From contig JAJAZI010000140.1 of assembly GCA_026785785.1 (NCBI GenBank), positions 1 to 9,658 on the forward strand: a DNA stretch of 9,658 nt, given 5' to 3'. The position numbers and the translations under genes were made by a program. The notes below the pieces were generated by a model. That model did no database searches, was not told the origin of the DNA, and was given only the letters and a program-made list of their open reading frames with translations. This document shows, piece after piece, positions 5,996 to 9,658 of this stretch (its first letter is position 1; the number at the start of each line of letters is the position of its first letter). The DNA comes from Microbacteriaceae bacterium. GTDB taxonomy: Bacteria; Actinomycetota; Actinomycetes; Actinomycetales; Microbacteriaceae.

Positions 5996-6568
5996 CTAAA
6001 AGCCGAAGTCACCGAACCCGCCGCTGTCGCCGCCGAAGTCGCCGCCGGCATCTCCTCCGCCAGCGTCGCCGCCCGTGTCACCGGACTCAGCGGCGGACGC
6101 CTCGCCGCCGGCATCCATCGGCAGGAACGCGCTCACGAGAGCCGAACCGATGACGAATCCGGCGACGGTTCCAAGCAGGGAGCTGCCGATCATGCCACCG
6201 AGGCCCATCCCGCCCTGACCCGCGCCGCCGAAGGTGCGGGTCAGTGTGCCCGGCTGCTGCAGCTCGGTGCGCGTCGCCGCCTTCGCGAGGGTGGCCGGTG
6301 CGGCATCCGCGGGGCGCTCGTTCGGGTTGGGGTTCTCGCTCAGCCGGGCGAAGAGTAAATCGCGCTGCTCGGCGGTCAGCTTGCCGAAGGCCTCGGTGTG
6401 CACCTGTTCGATCGTTTCGGGCGGTGCGGTGCGAAGGAGGTACTCGTAGCGTTCGACGGCGATCTCGTCGTCGGTGCGCTGAGGGGCGCCCTGAGGGGCG
6501 CCCTGCGGGGCCGTGCGGCTTTCCGGTTCCGGCAGCTCGCGGCCCAGAATGCGGTCGAGGAATCCCAT
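5996..6568 (-). CDS. Conserved actinobacterial protein with Gly/Asp-rich tail
   Basis: This 190-residue protein begins MGFLDRILGRELPEPE, followed by a Pro/Gln/Gly repeat (APQGAPQGAPQ, 20-30). Next comes a conserved-looking helical block (ERYEYLLRTAPPETIEQVHTEAFGKLTAEQRDLLFARLSE, 39-78), then ATRTELQQPGTLTRTFGG (98-115), a glycine-rich hydrophobic segment (124-149) that could cross or insert into the membrane, and a Gly/Asp-rich low-complexity tail ending GGFGDFGF. I know the pattern from actinobacterial proteins of unknown function, sometimes labelled cation-transporting ATPase without visible support; there is no P-type ATPase motif here. ATG 6568 is chosen because AGGGAG lies six bases upstream; another ATG at 6573 is in a different frame and too close to that site. 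It lies upstream of the PspC gene in the same direction, 65 bases away. Confidence 0.75.
   Translation of the reverse strand: MGFLDRILGRELPEPESRTAPQGAPQGAPQRTDDEIAVERYEYLLRTAPPETIEQVHTEAFGKLTAEQRDLLFARLSENPNPNERPADAAPATLAKAATRTELQQPGTLTRTFGGAGQGGMGLGGMIGSSLLGTVAGFVIGSALVSAFLPMDAGGEASAAESGDTGGDAGGGDAGGDFGGDSGGFGDFGF
6479..6502. repeat. 12-bp tandem repeat, two copies, inside a CDS
   Basis: CTGAGGGGCGCC occurs twice in tandem, followed by a third partial unit (CTGCGGGGC from 6503). It lies within the N-terminal part of the Gly/Asp-rich protein gene and encodes the Ala-Pro-Gln-Gly repeat. Because the unit is a whole number of codons, copy-number change would alter linker length without a frameshift. 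Confidence 0.7.
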
Positions 6569-6581
6569 GTCATGCTCCCTT

Positions 6582-6592
6582 TCACAATGTGA
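6582..6592. promoter_or_regulatory. Inverted repeat TCACAATGTGA upstream of the gene at 6568
   Basis: TCACA and TGTGA flank a single central base, giving a perfect 11-bp inverted repeat 14 bases before ATG 6568 of the minus-strand gene. A TTGACC lies just outside it on the minus strand. It could be an operator. The half-site order is the reverse of a CRP site, so a CRP call is not made. A chance occurrence is possible. Confidence 0.3.
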
Positions 6593-6632
6593 TGGTCAAC
6601 GATCGCAGCGCCGGCTGGGGGCGTGCTGGGGG

Positions 6633-6926
6633 TCAGGAGTCGTCGCTGTCGGCGTCCCACACAGGCGGGGCCAGTTCGAGGAACTTGTCGAGCACCTGCG
6701 CGGAGGAAAACGGCCCCTCGCCATCGGCCCGGAGTTGCGGCTCGTCGAACTCGATCCACCACCACTGCCCTCCGCCGGCGGCGCCCCAGACGCCCGCGAG
6801 TGCCGAACCCCCTGATCGAAAGACGATTCCGCTGGGCTCGGACGGCCACGGCGACGGCTCCGTCTCGGATGCATCGCGCACGAATACCTGTGCGCCGATT
6901 CCGATGGCGCCCGCGCTTGGAGTCAT
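6633..6926 (-). CDS. Small conserved-looking hypothetical protein
   Basis: This 97-residue soluble protein from ATG 6926 has no signal peptide or membrane segment. It contains WPSEPSGIVFRSGGSALAGVWG (27-48), then GGQWWWIEFDEPQLRADGEGPF (52-73), then SSAQVLDKFLELAPP and an acidic tail (DADSDDS). The alternating strands with an aromatic-rich core suggest a small beta-barrel such as an SH3-like domain, but this is a guess from pattern only. An upstream in-frame TTG at 7001 would add 25 residues, but they cover the divergent promoter region, so ATG 6926 is preferred. It ends 64 bases before the Gly/Asp-rich protein gene on the same strand and is divergent from the oxidoreductase at 7010. No function is proposed. 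Confidence 0.7.
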   Translation of the reverse strand: MTPSAGAIGIGAQVFVRDASETEPSPWPSEPSGIVFRSGGSALAGVWGAAGGGQWWWIEFDEPQLRADGEGPFSSAQVLDKFLELAPPVWDADSDDS

Positions 6927-7009
6927 GCCCCAAGTCAAGCACACCGGGAGTCCGCTGGGCGTTTGCCGTGGTTGACGGTTCGCCGCGGCACCCCGCGACA
7001 AGATGAGGC

Positions 7010-8011
7010 ATGAGCCCGACCAAGCGCGCGTCCAGAGCAGTCACCTTCGCCAAGTTCGGAGGCGTCGACGTACTCGAACTCGTCGACTCGCCGCCACCGA
7101 CTCCGGGGCCCGGCGAGGTCCTCGTCGAAGTACTCGCCGCCGGGATCAACCACATCGAGGCGTATGTGCGCCAGGGGCTGTTCGCCGACGAGGTGCCCGT
7201 CGCGTTCCCCCAGGGCCAGGGTACCGACTTCTCGGGGCTCGTCGCGGCGATCGGCGACGGGGTCACCTCGTTCGCGAAGAGCTCCGAGGTGCTCGGCCAC
7301 GCCGTGATGACATCCCACGCGAACTACATCGTCGTGCCGCAGTCGAGCCTCGTCGCGAAGCCCGCGAGCGTCTCCTGGGAGGTGGCGGGAAGCCTGTTCC
7401 TCGCGGGGCTCGCCGCGAACGATGCCGTCGAGGCCGTGCGGGTGGCTCCCGGCGATATCGTCGTCATCTCCGCGGCGGCGGGCGGCGTGGGCAGCATGGA
7501 GGCGCATCTCGCGATGGCGAGGGGTGCGACGGTCATCGGCACCTGCGGCGAGCGCAACTTTGACTACCTCCGCCAGATCGGGGTCAAGCCGGTCGTCTAC
7601 GGCGACGGCCTCGCCGAGCGGATCCGACAGCTCGCCCGCGGAGACATCAGCGCCTACATCGACAACTTCGGCAAGGACAACCCTGCGGTCGCCGACGAGC
7701 TGGAGATCGCCCCCGCCCGGTTCCGTTCGAGCGAGAACCGCCGCGACATCGAGGTGCAGGCGTTGAGGCCCACCGCCGAGCAGTCCGAGGTCCACACGCG
7801 GGTGCTCACGAAGCTCACCGGGCTCGCCGCCGACCGCACCCTCAACGTTCTCATCTCCGGGTTCTATCCGTTCGACCGGGTGCAGGACGCCTTCGAGGAC
7901 CTCGAGCAGCGTCACGCCAGGGGCAAGATCGTGCTCGGCATGCGGCCCGTCGATAATTCATTCCATGGCCTCGGCAACCGCAAGGTGCGCGAGGAGCACG
8001 AGCGCACCTGA
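7010..8011 (+). CDS. MDR-superfamily NADPH:quinone-type oxidoreductase
   Basis: This 333-residue protein is a medium-chain dehydrogenase/reductase. The N-terminal GroES-like domain shows PPPTPGPGEVLVEVLAAGINHIEAYVRQG (28-56) and GQGTDFSGLVAAIGDGV (69-85). The nucleotide-binding domain begins near 145, with VVISAAAGGVGSMEAHLA (151-168) carrying the Ala-rich AxxGxxG motif of quinone oxidoreductases. The Cys/His zinc ligands of alcohol dehydrogenases are absent, so it should be a zinc-independent reductase of quinones or enones using NADPH. The end (FDRVQDAFEDLEQRHARGKIVLGM) is the usual conclusion. About 22 more residues (RPVDNSFHGLGNRKVREEHERT) form a charged extension beyond the normal terminus. 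ATG 7010 has only a GAGG one base away, so the translation signal is poor. It converges on the DUF3097 gene with a 12-base gap and no visible terminator. Confidence 0.88.
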   Translation: MSPTKRASRAVTFAKFGGVDVLELVDSPPPTPGPGEVLVEVLAAGINHIEAYVRQGLFADEVPVAFPQGQGTDFSGLVAAIGDGVTSFAKSSEVLGHAVMTSHANYIVVPQSSLVAKPASVSWEVAGSLFLAGLAANDAVEAVRVAPGDIVVISAAAGGVGSMEAHLAMARGATVIGTCGERNFDYLRQIGVKPVVYGDGLAERIRQLARGDISAYIDNFGKDNPAVADELEIAPARFRSSENRRDIEVQALRPTAEQSEVHTRVLTKLTGLAADRTLNVLISGFYPFDRVQDAFEDLEQRHARGKIVLGMRPVDNSFHGLGNRKVREEHERT

Positions 8012-8023
8012 CCTGTGGAGACC

Positions 8024-8872
8024 TCAGCCGCGGGTCGCGTCGTCTGTGACAAAGTCGATGAGTTGCTCGACCCTGCCGAGCAGAACCGGTTCGAGGTCGG
8101 CGAAGGTCGAGACCCTTCCCAGGATCCGCTGCCAGGCCCGCGCGATATCGGCCTGCTCCTCGTGCGGCCATCCGAGGGCCTCGCAGGTGCCGTGCTTCCA
8201 CTCGACCGAGCGGGGAATCTCCGGCCACGCGGCGAGGCCGACCCTGGCCGGCTTCACCGCTTGCCAGATGTCGACGAACGGATGTCCGACGACGTGAACG
8301 TGGGATCCGTAGGGGCCACGCGCAACGGCATCCGCGATCCTGCTCTCCTTCGAGCCGGGCACGAGGTGGTCGACGAGCACGCCGATGCGACGATCGGCAC
8401 GCGGCGAGAAGCTCGCGACGATGGACTCGAGGTCGTCGACGCCCTCGAGGTACTCGACCACGACACCCTCGACACGGAGGTCGTGCCCCCAGACCTTCTC
8501 GACGAGTTCGGCATCGTGCCGGCCCTCGACGAAGATGCGGCTCGCGCGGGCGACTCTGGCCTTGACGTCGGCGACCGCGAACGAGCCGGATGCCGAGCGC
8601 GCGGTCCCGGTCGGTGCGCGGCTCGGCACCGTGAGCTGCACCGGCTCTCCCTCGAGCAGGAACCCGGTGCCGAGCGGGAAGACCCGCACCGCGCCCCGGT
8701 AGTCCTCGAGGTGGACCAGCCTGCCCTCGACCCGGAGGACGGCGCCGCAGAATCCCGTGGCGCTCTCCTCGATGACGAGGCCGCGCACGGCCTCGACCGC
8801 GCGGACGGCCTGCCGGGGAGTGCGCTTGGAGTAGCCCGCGAGCACGTCGCTGCTGTACCTGTCGTCGCTCAT
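8024..8872 (-). CDS. DUF3097 family protein
   Basis: This 282-residue protein matches the actinobacterial DUF3097 family along its length. Residues 1-30 include the basic start (YSSDVLAGYSKRTPRQ). Residues 30-85 form a beta-rich segment (GLVIEESATGFCGAVLRVEGRLVHLEDYRGAVRVFPLGTGFLLEGEPV, shown in part by its GFLLEG motif at 70-75). SASGSFAV (93-100) and ASRIFVEGRHDAELVEKVWG (110-129) follow, then VEGVVVEYLEGVDDL and RRIGVLVDHLVPGSKESRIA (161-180). EGRHDAE and the later VDHLVPG loosely recall the EG-x-x-DA and acidic motifs of Toprim domains; this is inference. Function is unknown. ATG 8872 has no Shine-Dalgarno site and lies six bases after TAACCT, so a leaderless transcript is likely. A palindrome overlaps the start codon. 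Confidence 0.9.
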   Translation of the reverse strand: MSDDRYSSDVLAGYSKRTPRQAVRAVEAVRGLVIEESATGFCGAVLRVEGRLVHLEDYRGAVRVFPLGTGFLLEGEPVQLTVPSRAPTGTARSASGSFAVADVKARVARASRIFVEGRHDAELVEKVWGHDLRVEGVVVEYLEGVDDLESIVASFSPRADRRIGVLVDHLVPGSKESRIADAVARGPYGSHVHVVGHPFVDIWQAVKPARVGLAAWPEIPRSVEWKHGTCEALGWPHEEQADIARAWQRILGRVSTFADLEPVLLGRVEQLIDFVTDDATRG

Positions 8873-8880
8873 TTAATGAG
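8868..8880. promoter_or_regulatory. Palindrome CTCATTTAATGAG over the DUF3097 start
   Basis: CTCATT and AATGAG flank one central T, forming a perfect 13-bp inverted repeat that contains the DUF3097 start codon and touches its putative -10 element. A protein bound here would block transcription start. In an mRNA it could occlude the start codon only weakly, given its one-base centre. Confidence 0.4.
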
Positions 8881-8884
8881 GTTA
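8879..8884 (-). promoter_or_regulatory. Putative -10 element TAACCT for DUF3097
   Basis: On the minus strand TAACCT fits TANNNT and is followed by six bases and then ATG 8872, with no ribosome-binding sequence between. No convincing -35 is seen at 17 bases. The geometry is the same as at ATG 786 and ATG 4991 and predicts a leaderless mRNA. Confidence 0.4.
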
Positions 8885-8965
8885 ATCGCGACATTGCCTC
8901 ATAGCGAGCAGACACCCCGTGTGTCAATCCTTTACGGCGATGCACACTTTTCGCGATTCAGCAGC

Positions 8966-8971
8966 TAGTGT
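8966..8971 (+). promoter_or_regulatory. Possible -10 element TAGTGT for the cold-shock gene
   Basis: TAGTGT, preceded by GC, fits the TANNNT pattern in an AT-richer stretch. No good -35 is seen at the right distance. If used, transcription would begin near 8978 and leave an untranslated leader of about 125 bases before ATG 9103, as is common for cold-shock genes. Confidence 0.35.
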
Positions 8972-9004
8972 TACAGACGAAGTTGAAGTGCATCGTACGT
9001 CGCA

Positions 9005-9020
9005 ACGCTTTTCGAAGCGT
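9005..9020 (+). ncRNA. Leader hairpin with UUCG loop, cold-shock gene
   Basis: ACGCTT and AAGCGT are exact reverse complements separated by TTCG, giving a 6-bp stem with a UUCG tetraloop in the predicted leader RNA. It lies about 80 bases before the start codon. It is a structured leader element, not an independent RNA gene. Confidence 0.5.
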
Positions 9021-9040
9021 CTCACAGGGAGAGCGAATGC

Positions 9041-9061
9041 GGGCTCCTCGGCGCGAGGCCC
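9041..9061 (+). ncRNA. Second leader hairpin, cold-shock gene
   Basis: GGG (9041-9043) pairs with CCC (9059-9061) and CCTCG (9046-9050) with CGAGG (9054-9058), with a two-base bulge and a GCG loop. A competing helix, CCCGA (9060-9064) with TCGGG (9068-9072), shares the same C residues, so the two cannot both form completely. This mutually exclusive pairing lies 17-28 bases upstream of the ribosome site. Confidence 0.45.
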
Positions 9062-9088
9062 CGACGTTCGGGTCCCGCATAGCACTCC

Positions 9089-9096
9089 AGGAGGAG
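9089..9096 (+). promoter_or_regulatory. Strong ribosome binding site AGGAGGAG
   Basis: AGGAGGAG lies six bases before ATG 9103 and is the best Shine-Dalgarno sequence in the window. It fixes the start of the cold-shock gene and argues against the in-frame upstream GTG and ATG codons at 8968 and 9037. Confidence 0.85.
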
Positions 9097-9102
9097 CTTG
9101 CA

Positions 9103-9306
9103 ATGACTACCGGTACTGTGAAATGGTTCAACGCTGAAAAGGGCTTCGGCTTCATCTCTCCCGACGACGGAAGCGCCGACGTGTTCGCGCACTTCTCCGC
9201 CATCGCGGGCAACGGCTACAAGTCGCTCGACGAGAACCAGAAGGTCGAGTTCGATGTCGCCCAGGGCCCCAAGGGTCTTCAGGCTGAGAACATCCGCGGT
9301 CTCTAA
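9103..9306 (+). CDS. cspA: CspA-type cold-shock protein
   Basis: This 67-residue protein is a complete cold-shock domain, a five-stranded OB-fold that binds single-stranded RNA or DNA and acts as an RNA chaperone. [21 protein letters not shown] (3-23) contains RNP1 (KGFGFI, 13-18). DVFAHFSAI (26-34) contains RNP2 (VFAHF). The ending [19 protein letters not shown] is typical of actinobacterial members. Length is exactly that of the family. The gene is preceded by AGGAGGAG at optimal spacing and a structured leader, and followed by an intrinsic terminator, so it is probably a single-gene transcript. The symbol is used in the general sense; which Csp paralogue it is cannot be told. Confidence 0.97.
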   Translation: MTTGTVKWFNAEKGFGFISPDDGSADVFAHFSAIAGNGYKSLDENQKVEFDVAQGPKGLQAENIRGL

Positions 9307-9314
9307 ATCTCACA

Positions 9315-9333
9315 CTCGCAGCCCGGCTGCGAG
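9315..9333 (+). other. Perfect hairpin just after the cold-shock gene
   Basis: CTCGCAGC and GCTGCGAG pair exactly (8 bp) around a CCG loop, eight bases after the stop codon. No T tract follows, so it is probably not itself a terminator. It could protect the 3' end of the mRNA or assist the terminator immediately downstream. Confidence 0.6.
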
Positions 9334-9341
9334 ATAACGCG

Positions 9342-9373
9342 AAAGACCCGCTCCCTGGTGGCGCGGGTCTTTT
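9342..9373 (+). terminator. Intrinsic terminator of the cold-shock gene
   Basis: AAAGACCCGC (9342-9351) and GCGGGTCTTT (9363-9372) form a perfect 10-bp stem with an 11-base loop. The stem's 3' side ends in a T-rich run (TCTTTT). This is a clear rho-independent terminator for the + strand. On the minus strand the following run is only TTT, so it would work poorly in that direction. Confidence 0.9.
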
Positions 9374-9376
9374 GTG

Positions 9377-9406
9377 GTTAAGGATCGGGTGTCGTTAAGG
9401 AGCGGG
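9377..9406. repeat. Direct repeat GTTAAGGAKCGGG, two copies
   Basis: GTTAAGGATCGGG (9377-9389) and GTTAAGGAGCGGG (9394-9406) differ at one base and begin 17 bases apart, directly after the terminator. They could be paired binding sites or a small duplication. The rest of the gap to 9563 (about 155 bases) shows no gene, promoter or hairpin that I can support. Confidence 0.5.
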
Positions 9407-9563
9407 AGCGTCGCGCGCCGCCAGATGGTGGCCGACTACGCAGTAGTGGTCGCTGCCGAACGCACGCGAACCGCCACTGCTCCGTACTCGGCGCGATGGG
9501 CGTGCTGCGAGGGCCGCCACAGCCGGTGGAATTGGGTCGGTGCCGCTCCCGCGGGCCGGCCGT

Positions 9564-9658
9564 TCAGCCGCGGTTGCCGGCGAGGATGTCGGCTATGGTC
9601 GGAGAGCCCGACCCGAGGGAGGTCGTGATCGAGTCGCCCGCGGAGACCTTCCCAGTAG
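9564..9658 (-). CDS. C-terminal end of an unidentified protein (partial)
   Basis: Reading leftward from base 9656, an open frame of 30 codons ends at TGA 9566-9564. Its sequence begins TGKVSAGDSITTSLGSG and ends PTIADILAGNRG. Twenty-seven of the 30 third positions are G or C, as in the real genes here, which supports coding. The other long open frame on this strand gives an Arg/His/Pro-rich sequence typical of a shadow frame. A GD-S-I-T-T-like ending vaguely recalls the C-terminus of exonuclease VII large subunits, but this is too short to name. The gene converges on the cold-shock gene. Confidence 0.5.
   Translation of the reverse strand, partial: TGKVSAGDSITTSLGSGSPTIADILAGNRG

Noticed and set aside
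6927..7001. Upstream TTG start for the small hypothetical gene
   Set aside because: The extra 25 residues would occupy the divergent promoter region of the oxidoreductase, and TTG is a rare start; ATG 6926 is more natural.
5973..7915. Minus- and plus-strand alternative frames across the Gly/Asp-rich gene and the MDR gene
   Set aside because: They are composition-driven shadows; the chosen frames carry recognisable domains and, where present, ribosome sites.
8004..8045. Possible terminator between the convergent MDR and DUF3097 genes
   Set aside because: Only a four-base complement (CTGA/TCAG) is present and there is no T tract on either strand.
8968..9102. In-frame N-terminal extension of the cold-shock protein from GTG 8968 or ATG 9037
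   Set aside because: The frame is open, but the family is complete from ATG 9103, which has an excellent ribosome site. The upstream residues match nothing and the DNA holds perfect hairpins typical of a leader.
9374..9628. + strand open frame of 84 codons after the cold-shock terminator
   Set aside because: It starts in the terminator T tract, has no ribosome site, has an Arg/Ser/Trp/Cys-rich composition, and opposes a better-supported partial gene.
1..9658. CRISPR array, tRNA, rRNA, insertion sequence or phage integration site
   Set aside because: No regularly spaced repeats, cloverleaf, transposase or integrase motif, or flanking target duplication was seen on either strand.

Overview
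The window is very GC-rich. Its codon use, short intergenic gaps, stop/start overlaps and gene content (DUF998, DUF3097, a PspC-domain protein, a small CspA-type protein) fit a high-GC Gram-positive actinobacterium, most likely Micrococcales and probably Microbacteriaceae. This is judged from protein resemblance and composition, not from a marker gene. No rRNA, tRNA, insertion sequence, integrase or CRISPR array was seen, and the region reads as ordinary chromosome.

Layout. At 11-1861 two + strand genes encode a DUF998 multi-pass membrane protein and an unrecognised single-pass membrane protein. The second is preceded by a good -10 hexamer and a 12-codon ORF whose stop overlaps its start. At 1871-4991 a tightly overlapping three-gene minus-strand operon encodes, in transcription order, an acyl-CoA-dehydrogenase-fold protein, a PIG-L deacetylase fused to a NodS-like methyltransferase, and a family 2 glycosyltransferase. 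Just upstream of it, at about 5027-5199, lies what looks like a decayed PaaI-family thioesterase. At 5223-6926 four minus-strand genes follow: a GNAT acetyltransferase, a PspC-domain protein, a conserved protein with a Gly/Asp-rich tail, and a small soluble protein. A zinc-less MDR oxidoreductase (+, 7010-8011) converges on a DUF3097 gene (-, 8024-8872). A cold-shock protein gene (+, 9103-9306) has a long structured leader and a strong intrinsic terminator. The last 95 bases hold the C-terminal end of an unidentified minus-strand gene.

How the genes work together. The clearest functional unit is the operon at 1871-4991. A deacetylase, a NodS-type methyltransferase and a GT2 enzyme are the same three chemistries used in Nod-factor synthesis, here combined with a flavoprotein of acyl-CoA-dehydrogenase fold. 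This suggests tailoring of an amino-sugar or related small molecule, but the product cannot be read from sequence. The other genes look like independent housekeeping or stress functions.

Regulation. Three start codons (786 +, 4991 -, 8872 -) share the geometry TANNNT, six bases, ATG, without a Shine-Dalgarno sequence. This is what leaderless actinobacterial transcripts look like. The cold-shock gene is the opposite case, with a strong AGGAGGAG site and a leader of more than 100 nt carrying several perfect hairpins.
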